Source: Fischerella sp. PCC 9431 (GTDB taxonomy: Bacteria; Cyanobacteriota; Cyanobacteriia; Cyanobacteriales; Nostocaceae). From it: a DNA stretch of 64,000 bases. Shown here piece after piece: positions 8,591 to 16,876 of this stretch. The notes beneath the pieces were generated by a model. It was given only the letters and a program-made list of their open reading frames with translations, did no database searches and was not told where the DNA came from. Position numbers and translations under genes: made by a program. Location of the stretch: NCBI RefSeq assembly GCF_000447295.1, contig NZ_KE650771.1, positions 5,344,502 to 5,408,501 on the forward strand, given 5' to 3'. How positions within the stretch are numbered: position 1 is the first letter of the stretch; each line of letters begins with the position of its first letter.

Positions 8591-11203
8591 ATGTTACGCA
8601 TCGGGCAAATTCTTTGGAAGCGCCTATCTCGCCTACTTGTACGACCGAAGCGTCTTGCTGTTTTTGAAGCTTGCCTGATCGGTTTAGTCTCTGGATTAGC
8701 AGCAGTCTTATTAGGACAGGGTGTAGGATGGCTGGGCGGATGGCGACAGAGTGCATCTCATTTACTCCCGGCTTACTATGCATTACCAATCATTGGTTTG
8801 CTGGGAGGATTGCTCGCGGGTACTTTGGTAGAACGTCTAGCTCCCGCCGCCGCCGGTAGTGGGATGTCAGAAGTCAAAGCTGTACTAGCACAAGTGCCAA
8901 TGCCCCTCAACCTCCGCATTGCATTGGTAAAATTAGTGAGTGCAACATTAGTTTTGGCAACTGGAATCCCTTTAGGAAGAGAAGGGCCAACGGTGCAAAT
9001 CGGAGCAGCCATTGCCAATCAATTTAGTCGTTGGTTTCCCACCTCCCCCGATCATCGTCGTCAGTTAATTGCAGCTGGAGCCGGAGCAGGACTAGCAGCA
9101 GCTTTCGATGCTCCCATTGCTGGGGTGCTGTTTGTTGTCGAAGAACTTTTGCAAGATGTCTCTGGAATTACTTTAGGAACAGCAATTCTGGCTTCATTTA
9201 TTGCTGCTGTTGTTTCCCGAATTTTGGGGACTCATAGTCTAGATTTAGATTTGCATTTAGTCACACCGAACACCAGCTTTTTTGCTCCAGAGATTCCCTT
9301 TTACTTACTTCTGGGAATTCTCGCAGGGTTGGGAGGTGTTTTATTTAACCGGGGTGTCCTTGCTAGTCTGAGTTTCTACGATCGCTTCTTAAAAGTTAGC
9401 TTACCTTGGCGAATTGGACTGGCTGGACTTGTAACTGGTTTTGCACTTGTTTTTCTTCCTCCCGTTTTTCGGGACAATGCTGGATTACGAGAATTATTAT
9501 TAGCAGGGAATGCAAACTGGCAATTGGTAGCCCTGGCATTTTGTATACAATTTTTGTTGATTATTTTCACCTATGGTTCTGGTGCGCCTGCGGGTTTGTT
9601 GGTTCCAACTTTGGCGCTGGGAGCAGCTTTGGGCTATTTAGTGGGAATTTGGGAATATCACTGGCTAGGATTAAGTTTAGCCACAACTTATGCACGGGTG
9701 GGAATGGGGGCATTTTTCTGTGGAGTTGCCAGAGTCCCGATCACCGCAGTCATCATCGTATTTGAGATGACGACTGACTTTAATTTGGTATTACCTTTGA
9801 TGATTGTCTCGGTGACAGCTTATCTGTTTGCAGAACTATTTGAGCCGGAATCGCTGTACGATAAATTGCTGGAATTTAAAGGCATTGATCTTTCAAAAGA
9901 AACCCCATCCCAAGGGCCTTGGCTGGAACTGACGGCTGCTGATGTGATGCAACGTCGTGTTGAAACTCTTTCCAGCCGTATGAGGTTGGATGAGGTGTTG
10001 CAGGCGTTTTCCCAATCTTCTCACCGTGGTTTTCCGGTATTAGAAGATGGAAAATTGGTAGGTATTTTAACACAGAAAGACATCGCCAAGTTCTCCCAAC
10101 GGGGATTGAATAGTGATACCTACGGGGAACGCTTTGTAGCAGAAGTGATGACCCCAGAACCAATTACTACTTATCCTAAAGATACCCTTGCCCATGTCTT
10201 GCACTTGCTCAACTACTACAACTTGAGCAGTTTACCAGTTGTGGAAGGACGGCGTTTGGTAGGGATTATTACCCGCAGTGATATTATTCGCACAGAAGCT
10301 GCCTATCTCAACACCACCGAAGACATGGCAGGCCCGAAAGCAGAACCATCCCAGGTGATTTATCGTATCCGATCGCCGGAAACTGGACAGGGAAGATTAC
10401 TTGTACCTTTGTGTAATCCGAAAACAGCCGAAAACCTATTGCAAATGGCTGTGGCAATTGCCCGCGATCGCCACTTTGAAATAGAATGCTTGCACGTGAT
10501 TGTTTTACCCCGTCACCAAGTATTAAGCGAAACTCATGTGAGTATGAGAACTGGTCAACGCTTGCTGCGTCAAGCAATGCGCTTAGGACAAGCCTGGGAT
10601 GTACCCGTACATACTCAAATTCGAGTTGCTCATGATTTATCCGAAGCAATATTGCAAACGATCAAAGACCGTCATATTAACTTGGTACTCATGGGCTGGA
10701 AAGGTGGGACAAATACACCAGGACGAGTTTTTAGTCGGGTTGTTGATACAATCATTCGCCAAGCTGCCTGTGAGGTAGTATTGGTCAAGCTCCAAGACCA
10801 AAACCACTTTGATCGCTGGCTTGTACCCATAGCAGGCGGCCCCAATTCTCAACAGGCGATCGCACTATTACCAGCCCTGGCTTCATTAAGTAAAACACCG
10901 AATGTCAAGTTATGCCAAGTATTTGACCCAGATGAAAATCAACCAGACACTACATCTCTCACCAAAGCTGCTCATTTTCTGGAACAAAAGCTTGATGGCA
11001 TGGTAAAAACAGCTCAAGTTCGTGATACTTCGATCGCAGATGCCATATTAAGATTTGCCAAACGCCACAATACTGATGTCATTATTTTAGGAGCTTCCCG
11101 TGAGGGGTTATTGCAGCAAGTAGTACATGGCAATATTCCGGCAACGATCTCGCGTAATAGCCAACAAACGGTTATTTTAGTGCGAGCAGCTTCTACTGTT
11201 TGA
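8591..11203 (+). CDS. CLC-type chloride channel/antiporter with CBS pair and two USP domains
   Basis: An 870-residue fusion. Residues about 15-430 form the CLC membrane domain, with GSGMSEV (the selectivity loop, where many members have GSGIP), GREGPTVQIG carrying the gating glutamate, and the GAPAGLLVPTLALGA segment. Two CBS motifs follow (about 450-575), which in this family bind adenine nucleotides. The remaining 290 residues look like two universal-stress-protein-like domains; the second ends with the typical D-IILGASREG ... VILVR pattern. It should move chloride, perhaps in exchange for protons, with cytoplasmic regulation by nucleotides. Its stop is 6 bases from the stop of the convergent SLH gene. 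Confidence 0.9.
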   Translation: MLRIGQILWKRLSRLLVRPKRLAVFEACLIGLVSGLAAVLLGQGVGWLGGWRQSASHLLPAYYALPIIGLLGGLLAGTLVERLAPAAAGSGMSEVKAVLAQVPMPLNLRIALVKLVSATLVLATGIPLGREGPTVQIGAAIANQFSRWFPTSPDHRRQLIAAGAGAGLAAAFDAPIAGVLFVVEELLQDVSGITLGTAILASFIAAVVSRILGTHSLDLDLHLVTPNTSFFAPEIPFYLLLGILAGLGGVLFNRGVLASLSFYDRFLKVSLPWRIGLAGLVTGFALVFLPPVFRDNAGLRELLLAGNANWQLVALAFCIQFLLIIFTYGSGAPAGLLVPTLALGAALGYLVGIWEYHWLGLSLATTYARVGMGAFFCGVARVPITAVIIVFEMTTDFNLVLPLMIVSVTAYLFAELFEPESLYDKLLEFKGIDLSKETPSQGPWLELTAADVMQRRVETLSSRMRLDEVLQAFSQSSHRGFPVLEDGKLVGILTQKDIAKFSQRGLNSDTYGERFVAEVMTPEPITTYPKDTLAHVLHLLNYYNLSSLPVVEGRRLVGIITRSDIIRTEAAYLNTTEDMAGPKAEPSQVIYRIRSPETGQGRLLVPLCNPKTAENLLQMAVAIARDRHFEIECLHVIVLPRHQVLSETHVSMRTGQRLLRQAMRLGQAWDVPVHTQIRVAHDLSEAILQTIKDRHINLVLMGWKGGTNTPGRVFSRVVDTIIRQAACEVVLVKLQDQNHFDRWLVPIAGGPNSQQAIALLPALASLSKTPNVKLCQVFDPDENQPDTTSLTKAAHFLEQKLDGMVKTAQVRDTSIADAILRFAKRHNTDVIILGASREGLLQQVVHGNIPATISRNSQQTVILVRAASTV

Positions 11204-11209
11204 ATTGAA

Positions 11210-12109
11210 TTACTTTTGCGTTTGTGTCTGTGCGTTTGTACTAATTGCTTGGCTGGGAGCAACAATATAATTAGAAGCCTTGACATTATTAGGAAGTGGT
11301 TGTAATCTGCCTTGATTAACTAACGCTTGATAGATAAAAGCTGCAATTGTTCCTCTAGTCGCAGGCTGATTCGGATTGAGAACCTTAGTATTAGGATAAT
11401 TCACCACAATTCCTGCTTGAGTTGCGGCTGCTACGTCATCAACTGCATATTGGGGAATCTTGTTGGCGTCTGTATAATACTTGCTGACTACAGCTGAAGC
11501 TGGAGCATTTTGCAAAGGAGAAACTGTTTTATTTGTGGCTTTAGCAGTCATCAACGGCTGCATTAAATTAGTCATTGCTATTGGCAAGAAAAACTGTCTT
11601 CTAGCTGTTTTTTTCCTAGCTGTTTGAGCAGTTGTCAAATTTAAATTTTGAGACAATGATACTAATGCTTCAACTCTAGAGACTGGCTGTTTTGGTCGAA
11701 AATATTCACCGGGATAACCGTGCATAAATCCCATTTCGTAAGCTTCTTCAATCGGTTGAGCCGCCCAATAATTAGCAGGAACGTCTTTATAAACACTACC
11801 AGAAGGTATTGTGCGCTCTTTTTTTTGGTTAAAAGCTTGACGAATAATTGCCGCAAATTCATCCCGATCAACAGACTGATTTGGTCTATAAGTACCATCA
11901 GGATATCCGGTAACAATGTTGCGTTCAGCTAGCCTTGTAATAAAAGGTTGCGCCCAATGATTTTGGATATCAGGAAAGTTAGCTGTTTTTTCTGGCGCTG
12001 CAATTACTGATTGTTGTACAGAATAAACAAAGGGTACAGATGTTAATGTTACTAATGCAAACAACAGCGAAGTTTTACGTTCCGATGATAAAACAGGAAG
12101 TTTAAACAT
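11210..12109 (-). CDS. S-layer homology (SLH) domain protein
   Basis: A 299-residue exported protein. It starts with a basic n-region and hydrophobic segment ending near VIAAPE (about residue 38), a probable signal peptide. Three SLH motifs follow: FPDIQNHWAQPFI to FAAIIRQAF (about 46-95), YKDVPANYWAAQPIE to LVSLSQN (about 106-156), and a more divergent YYTDANKIPQYAVDDV to IAAFIYQAL (about 212-265). Such proteins bind peptidoglycan-linked polymers at the cell surface or tether the outer membrane in cyanobacteria. The spacer between motifs 2 and 3 is basic and low in complexity. It is convergent with the CLC gene. Confidence 0.85.
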   Translation of the reverse strand: MFKLPVLSSERKTSLLFALVTLTSVPFVYSVQQSVIAAPEKTANFPDIQNHWAQPFITRLAERNIVTGYPDGTYRPNQSVDRDEFAAIIRQAFNQKKERTIPSGSVYKDVPANYWAAQPIEEAYEMGFMHGYPGEYFRPKQPVSRVEALVSLSQNLNLTTAQTARKKTARRQFFLPIAMTNLMQPLMTAKATNKTVSPLQNAPASAVVSKYYTDANKIPQYAVDDVAAATQAGIVVNYPNTKVLNPNQPATRGTIAAFIYQALVNQGRLQPLPNNVKASNYIVAPSQAISTNAQTQTQK

Positions 12110-12273
12110 AATATTGCTCCAAATATTTCTCCGAATTATGCAAATATCTTTGATAACTAAGTTTAACTCGCTATCACTGTTGAGTTTTTCTAGCTTTTGA
12201 TAGATAAATATGACTTTTGACGTATTTCTAATTTCAATACGATTCAGTTAAATCATATCTTGCATCAACCCCA

Positions 12274-12400
12274 TATCCCGCCGATAAATAAATTTATCGA
12301 CTAATAGCTAAAGTCAGATAAATCTGACTAGGACAGTATTTCAGTCCGTTTTAACGGACTTATGCTATTAGCCTCAGAATAAATTCTGAGGCGGGATATA
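12274..12400 (+). repeat. Cloverleaf palindromic repeat, copy B
   Basis: An outer stem TATCCCGCC ... GGCGGGATA encloses a hairpin (GATAAATAAATTTATC), the stem CTAATAGC ... GCTATTAG, two inner hairpins (AGTCAGATTTATCTGACT and AGTCCGTTTTAACGGACT) and a fourth arm (CCTCAGAATAAATTCTGAGG). It corresponds to the copy at 20965-21090 in the opposite orientation. A truncated second copy follows at about 12415-12482. The rest of the 12110-12686 spacer has no gene that I can see. Confidence 0.8.
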
Positions 12401-12624
12401 AGGTAGGTGCAAGATGTCCGTTTCAACAAACTTATGCTATTAGCCTCATTCCTTAATTCTGAGGGATATAGGGTAGGTGCAAGATGTCAGTTAAGGAGAA
12501 AAGAAGAGTAGATTGGGTAACGTTTGCGCTCTACCCAACAAAGCAGCGAAAATGTTGAATCAGATGTGATAAATTAGACACGATCAATTAGATGTGATCA
12601 ATTCAGTAGAACAGATTAAATAAT

Positions 12625-12686
12625 TAAAGGCTCGTAGTGAGAACTTTAGTTCTCAAAAAAGGACTAAAGTCCTTACTACGAACTGG
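12625..12686. repeat. Palindromic repeat of the GTAGTRAG / ACTAAAGT type
   Basis: Two adjacent short hairpins (GAACTTTAGTTC and GGACTAAAGTCC) are flanked by CGTAGTGAG and CTTACTACG, so the whole segment can fold back on itself. Similar elements occur at about 16576-16625 and 42432-42490 with different arm sequences. It lies just after the stop of the 116-residue gene and may act as its terminator. Confidence 0.6.
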
Positions 12687-13037
12687 CTAAAAATTTCCAC
12701 CCAGCAAAGATTCTAATTCCACTTTTAAGGCTTTGATGTCTGCAACTCTTGCTATGAGTAAATTATCATTGCCAGCATCAATTAAACGTGCTTTCCAATA
12801 ACGAATACTATCAGAATTCTGCATCCAAAAATTTATGACTGTACTCACAACTTCATCTTTATCCCAATTCAATTTGGGTGGTACTGGTTCCACAGATTCT
12901 AGAAATGCATCTAATGTACATGTGTGTGTTGCGATATATTCCACACCCTGATGTTGGGATTTGTGCAGAACTTCTTGTTGATGATGAAAAAATTGTAGAA
13001 CTTGAGACACCCCAACAATATCAAAAGTGTATTTCAT
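12687..13037 (-). CDS. Conserved-looking 116-residue protein, unknown
   Basis: A soluble 116-residue product with no recognised domain; His/Gln-rich near residues 15-30 and acidic overall. The start is well supported: GAGGAAACAACA immediately precedes the ATG at 13037. Its upstream region, shared with the divergent EamA gene, contains two CIRCE-like operators at 13155-13226. That makes heat-shock repression by HrcA possible, though which of the two genes is controlled cannot be told from sequence. Confidence 0.6.
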   Translation of the reverse strand: MKYTFDIVGVSQVLQFFHHQQEVLHKSQHQGVEYIATHTCTLDAFLESVEPVPPKLNWDKDEVVSTVINFWMQNSDSIRYWKARLIDAGNDNLLIARVADIKALKVELESLLGGNF

Positions 13038-13154
13038 TGTTGTTTCCTCAATATGAATGAAAGTTTTTTGTTATGTTGCTATTTAAATTGATTGAAAAAT
13101 ATTGAAAGTGAGTATTGTTGTACTTTATATCGTAGGTATTGAAAACTTGATAAA

Positions 13155-13181
13155 TTAGCACTTTCTTGTTTTGAGTGCTAA
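13155..13181. promoter_or_regulatory. CIRCE-like HrcA operator 1
   Basis: TTAGCACTT, nine bases, then GAGTGCTAA. The CIRCE consensus is TTAGCACTC-N9-GAGTGCTAA, so the right half is exact, the left half differs only in its last base, and the spacing is exactly nine. HrcA represses groESL and related heat-shock genes through this element. It lies between two divergent genes, 118 bases from one start and 162 from the other. Confidence 0.75.
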
Positions 13182-13199
13182 AGTTTATCCATCAAAAAA

Positions 13200-13226
13200 T
13201 TAGCAGTTTGGTGCATTGAGTGCTAA
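13200..13226. promoter_or_regulatory. CIRCE-like HrcA operator 2
   Basis: TTAGCAGTT, nine bases, then GAGTGCTAA. The right half again matches the CIRCE consensus exactly and the left half has two or three changes. It is centred 45 bp from the first copy. The downstream AAAGTTTAT following each right half is also duplicated, so the pair may have arisen by a local duplication. Confidence 0.6.
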
Positions 13227-13342
13227 AGTTTATAAAAGGTATTAATCCTAAAATATAAAAAACTTTTCGTATTTGAAAAGAGGTAAATATTATTTTTAAT
13301 AATTTGTTAAACTTAGCGACTCATCTAACAATCTAAAATCGA

Positions 13343-14311
13343 ATGACAAGTTTTCAGGGTGAAATTGCAGCTTTGTCTGCTGCTTGTTTGTGGGCGATCG
13401 CATCTGTGGTATATGGACGTTTGGGTGAGCGTATCCCGCCTGTACAACTCAACTTCATGAAGGGTATAGTTGCGATCGCTCTACTTTTACTCACCATTGT
13501 GTTGAGTGGCGAATTATTTCCTAAAATCTCCCCCATACCCCTTTGTCTGATTCTCCTCAGTGGTGTAGTTGGGATTGGTTTGGGTGATACGGTCTTCTTT
13601 GCTTCTATCAACAGTTTGGGGCCGCGTCGCGCTTTACTCATGGGAACTTTAGCACCACCAATCACAGCGATCGCAGCAATGATATTTTTGCAGGAAAAGC
13701 TGAATTCGAGTGCTTGGTGGGGGATTTTGTTGACAATTTTGGGAGTTGCTTGGGTAGTAACGGAAAGGACTCCTGAAGATGGGGGGACTGGGGGACAAGG
13801 GGGACACGGGGGACAAGGGGGACAAGGAGGTGAGGACATGGGGAATACAGATGAAAGACTCTCCGCGTCACCGCGTCTATGGTGGGGAATTGGGTTTGGA
13901 GTCTTAGCAGCGATCGCTAATGCTACCGGCGCTTTGTTTTCTCGTGCAGCTTTTAATAATGCAAATATTAGTCCTTTGTGGGCTGCTTTGTTGCGACTGA
14001 GTGCTGGTGTATTAATTTTGCTGCTTTGGAGTTTGGGTTCTCAATCTAAAAATAGAACAATGCGCTATTCTGATTGGCGTTCTACACGACTTATATTAGC
14101 AATTATTTTTGCTGCTTTTTGCGGAACTTACTTAGGAATTTGGTTACAGCAGATCGCTTTAAAATTCACTGTTGCAGGGATTGCTTCTACCTTGCTGCAA
14201 ACTAGTCCGGTGTTTGTGATTCCTATAGGGATTTGGTTGGGTGAAAAAGTTAGCTGGAGAGCGATCGCAGGTGTGATCATCGCGATCGCAGGAATTAGAT
14301 TACTGTTTTAA
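13343..14311 (+). CDS. EamA/DMT-family transporter with a Gly-rich insertion
   Basis: A 322-residue drug/metabolite-transporter superfamily protein with two EamA domains, about five membrane segments each (residues 3-138 and 178-322). The substrate is unknown. Between the halves, about residues 145-175 (roughly 13775-13868) is a hydrophilic segment of repeated GGQGG/GGHGG units followed by TDERLSASPR. This is encoded by GGGGACAAG-type tandem repeats and an Arg/Ser-rich piece resembling repeats found in the spacers, so it appears to be an in-frame repeat insertion in a cytoplasmic loop. CIRCE-like sites lie upstream. Confidence 0.85.
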   Translation: MTSFQGEIAALSAACLWAIASVVYGRLGERIPPVQLNFMKGIVAIALLLLTIVLSGELFPKISPIPLCLILLSGVVGIGLGDTVFFASINSLGPRRALLMGTLAPPITAIAAMIFLQEKLNSSAWWGILLTILGVAWVVTERTPEDGGTGGQGGHGGQGGQGGEDMGNTDERLSASPRLWWGIGFGVLAAIANATGALFSRAAFNNANISPLWAALLRLSAGVLILLLWSLGSQSKNRTMRYSDWRSTRLILAIIFAAFCGTYLGIWLQQIALKFTVAGIASTLLQTSPVFVIPIGIWLGEKVSWRAIAGVIIAIAGIRLLF

Positions 14312-14386
14312 AAGAAAAGAATGGGGAATAGGGAACTCTTAGAAGATGTTTGAAAAGTAATTTGCTGTGATTTTAGGCACTTGTTG

Positions 14387-14430
14387 ATCCCCCCTAGCCC
14401 CCCTTTTTTAGGCTACGGTGTACACACAAG
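14387..14430 (+). repeat. Dispersed element with CTACGGTGTACACACAA core
   Basis: GATCCCCCCTAGCCCCC, a T-run, then GGCTACGGTGTACACACAAG. The same core recurs at about 14540-14556, 14738-14753 (inverted), 21160-21177 and 21356-21375 (inverted). It borders or lies inside the large inverted repeats described at 14458 and 21160. Confidence 0.65.
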
Positions 14431-14457
14431 TTTTATCAAGTTGCTTAATAACGTTTT

Positions 14458-14753
14458 GATCCCCCCTAACCCCCGCGCTGGCGCGCCGCTACGCTAGAAA
14501 AAAGGGGGACTTTGATTCTATTTCCCCCCCTTTTTAAGGCTACCGTGTACACACAAATCTTGGTTAAGTGTATTTATCCCGCCTCGGAATAAATTCCGAG
14601 TCTAATAGCGAAAGTCCTCTAAAGAGGACTCATAGAAAAATTCGGTTTAGTCCACTTGAGTGGACTTAAGCTATTAGCCTGGAACTTTAGTTCTAGGCGG
14701 GATATTGGTTCAGCTTGAAGATTTTCGACTTGACTTATCTGTACACCGTAGCC
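14458..14753 (+). repeat. Left copy of a 295-bp inverted repeat (contains cloverleaf copy C)
   Basis: Read as its complement, this segment matches 21160-21453 almost throughout: the CTAGCGTAGCGGCGCG block, the AAAAGGGGG block, GTGTACAC, and the complete cloverleaf at 14575-14704. The cloverleaf arms here are CTCGGAATAAATTCCGAG, AGTCCTCTAAAGAGGACT, AGTCCACTTGAGTGGACT and CCTGGAACTTTAGTTCTAGG within TATCCCGCC ... GGCGGGATA. Differences between the copies are scattered substitutions and small indels. Confidence 0.85.
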
Positions 14754-14871
14754 TTTTTAAGGGGGTTAGGGGGGATCAAACCGAAAAAAGAATTTTTCAA
14801 ACATGCTCTTAACAGAAAGTGTACCGACAAAGATGTTTTACTCTTAAAAATTCCCTGTTCCCTGTTCCCTT

Positions 14872-15726
14872 TTACTCAAATACTACTGTACGATTACCGT
14901 ATACTAATACGCGATTTTGTAAATGCGATCGCACTGCTCTTGCTAAGACTACTCTTTCTAAATCTTTGCCTTTTCTAATTAAATCTTCAACTTCATCGCG
15001 GTGACTAACCCGGACTACATCTTGTTCAATAATTGGGCCTGCATCTAAATCAGAAGTCACATAATGGGCTGTTGCACCAATGATTTTGACACCGCGCTCA
15101 AAGGCTTTATGATAAGGATTAGCGCCGACAAAAGCTGGTAAGAAAGAGTGGTGAATATTAATCACTTGCGGAAATTTAGCAATAAAATCAGCGCTGAGAA
15201 TTTGCATATATTTTGCCAATACAACGACATCAATTTTGTATTGATGTAATAATTCTAGTTGCTTGGCTTCTTGTTCTAATTTATGATCTTTGTTAATGGG
15301 AATATGATGATAGTCAATTCCAAATTGTTCTGCGACTTCCTGAAGTTGCAGATGATTGCTGATAATTAAAGGAATTTCAGCAGTAAATTCTTTGGCGCGG
15401 TGTCGCCAGATCAAGTCAAATAAACAATGGTCTTGTTTACTCACCCAGATCGCTATACGGGGAACGGTATCAGAAAAGTGTAGTTCCCATTTCGCGTTTA
15501 ATGGTTGAGCGATCGCATTAAAAGCCGGTGCAATAAATTCCCGTGGTAAATTAAATCCTGTTAGTTGCCATTCTAAGCGTGTGAGAAATAACCCAGCAGC
15601 CAAGTCTGTATGTTGATCTGCATGGATGATATTACCACCATTGGCGTAGATAAAATTGGCAAACTTAGCTACGAGTCCCTGTTGATCGGGACAAGATATT
15701 AACAACGTTGCTGTCGGAGTTGTCAT
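14872..15726 (-). CDS. purU: Formyltetrahydrofolate deformylase
   Basis: Hydrolyses 10-formyltetrahydrofolate to formate and tetrahydrofolate, balancing one-carbon units and supplying formate for purine synthesis. The protein is 284 residues from the ATG at 15726; a TTG 42 bases upstream gives a longer version but lacks support. An N-terminal ACT domain (about residues 5-85, ISCPDQQGLVAKF) is followed by the formyltransferase fold with the characteristic INIHHSFLPAF and GATAHYVTSDLDAGPII motifs, whose Asn, His and Asp form the catalytic set. Length is normal for the family. It is the only gene between the left inverted repeat and the 63-bp tandem repeat. Confidence 0.92.
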   Translation of the reverse strand: MTTPTATLLISCPDQQGLVAKFANFIYANGGNIIHADQHTDLAAGLFLTRLEWQLTGFNLPREFIAPAFNAIAQPLNAKWELHFSDTVPRIAIWVSKQDHCLFDLIWRHRAKEFTAEIPLIISNHLQLQEVAEQFGIDYHHIPINKDHKLEQEAKQLELLHQYKIDVVVLAKYMQILSADFIAKFPQVINIHHSFLPAFVGANPYHKAFERGVKIIGATAHYVTSDLDAGPIIEQDVVRVSHRDEVEDLIRKGKDLERVVLARAVRSHLQNRVLVYGNRTVVFE

Positions 15727-15868
15727 TCGATTTGAGATTTTGGATGTCTTAACCAAGAGCTGCGACAAATTTTATCCTTATTTGCGATCGCTTTGGCGTT
15801 TGTGGTGAATATTGTTTGATCAAAATCGCCATGTTATTGACACTCCTCTGTGTAAATACTTACCCCTC

Positions 15869-16120
15869 ATAAGTAAGGTCGCGACGATTGCCACATTTGT
15901 TGTAACGTTATCTATTAATGGAACAACATTAATAAGTAAGGTCGTAACGATTGACACATTTGTTGCAATGTTATCTATTAATGGAACAACATTAATAAGT
16001 AAGGTCGTAACGATTGACACATTTGTTGCAATGTTATCTATTAATGGAACAACATTAATAAGTAAGGTCGTAACGATTGCCACACTTGTTGCAATGTTAT
16101 CTATGAATGGAACAACGTTT
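15869..16120 (+). repeat. Four tandem 63-bp repeats
   Basis: Units at 15869, 15932, 15995 and 16058. Units 2 and 3 are identical, while units 1 and 4 differ by several substitutions. Each begins ATAAGTAAGGTCG and contains ATTGACACATTTGTTG and AATGTT ... AACATT arms. Because 63 is divisible by three, both strands stay open across the array (112 and 124 codons), but unit-to-unit changes alter the encoded residues and neither frame has a ribosome binding site, so I do not call a gene. The array follows the purU start region and precedes the ROCO gene. Confidence 0.85.
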
Positions 16121-16876
16121 GTGACTAATGGGAATTTGAAGAGTGCGTAGAGGTGTAGTAGCTCGGTAGGCGATCGCTTATCCGAAACTACCAAAGATCG
16201 TCAAGTTTTGGGAGCATCCCAAATGTTCAAAAAATCCGCCTGCGATTGAAATCGCAGTCTCATAGCTCAAGTCTGCTTAAAGCAGACTACTTGATAGTAT
16301 AAAGTCGTCTTCAAACGTTTTGCTACCAACAAGAGGACTTTTCAAACATTTTCGCAGAGCGATCGCACCTCGTCAGACATTCGCCCATCATATTATTGCT
16401 CAACATTTTCAGTAGGACTTACGCAACTGGCATATTATTTAAGTTCGTAGTGTAGACGCTCGTAAGAGCGGCTACTTACCCTTTGGGAACCCCTTCGGGG
16501 AACAGAAGCCACTACCTACACCAAGCCGCTCCGCGTCTACGTGTCTACCCGTACGCCGTAAGGCGTTCCTGTAGGGTAGGGTGGACTTGAGTCCTCAAAA
16601 TAAGGGCTAAAGCCCTTACTACAAGCAAAAAATTTTTATTTGTTGGTGTAATAACACATAGCCTTCCTCAGTGGCAAATACTTTTTACACTATATAAATA
16701 AAACTCAGTAGGGTGTGTTGTCGCGCCGATCTACGCACCTGAAAATTGTTGAACTTGCTTTATTAAATTACAATCGGCTATTAGAGTCAGTCACTCAATA
16801 AATCCGTGACATCCCTATTTTTTGACCTACCCTAGAAATTGGACTGATAGTGCTAAATTTAACTCACTAATTGCTC
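16121..16876. other. Repeat-filled spacer upstream of the ROCO gene
   Basis: No gene seen. At 16210-16300 there is a partial cloverleaf (TGCGATTGAAATCGCA and AGTCTGCTTAAAGCAGACT arms after GGGAGCATCCCAAATG), sharing its left flank with the copy at 25689-25790. At 16440-16625 there are further short palindromes, including GGGAACCCCTTCGGGG and GGGCTAAAGCCC between CGTAGTG and CTTACTAC. At 16710-16735 a GTAGGGTGTGTTGTCGCG fragment resembles the hairpin at 3290-3374. A promoter for the ROCO gene could not be singled out. Confidence 0.55.

Noticed and set aside
13354..13839. 161-codon minus-strand frame over the EamA gene
   Set aside because: It is a shadow of a well-supported transporter gene and owes its Pro/Cys run to the Gly-rich repeat.
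14715..15004. Plus-strand frames over the purU end and left inverted repeat
   Set aside because: They overlap a confident gene on the other strand and a repeat.
15869..16120. CRISPR array
   Set aside because: Units are directly abutting with no unique spacers, and no cas gene is present in the window.
15812..16194. Overlapping 112- and 124-codon frames through the 63-bp repeats
   Set aside because: Openness is explained by a 63-bp period; no ribosome site, non-silent unit differences, and TTG-type starts only.
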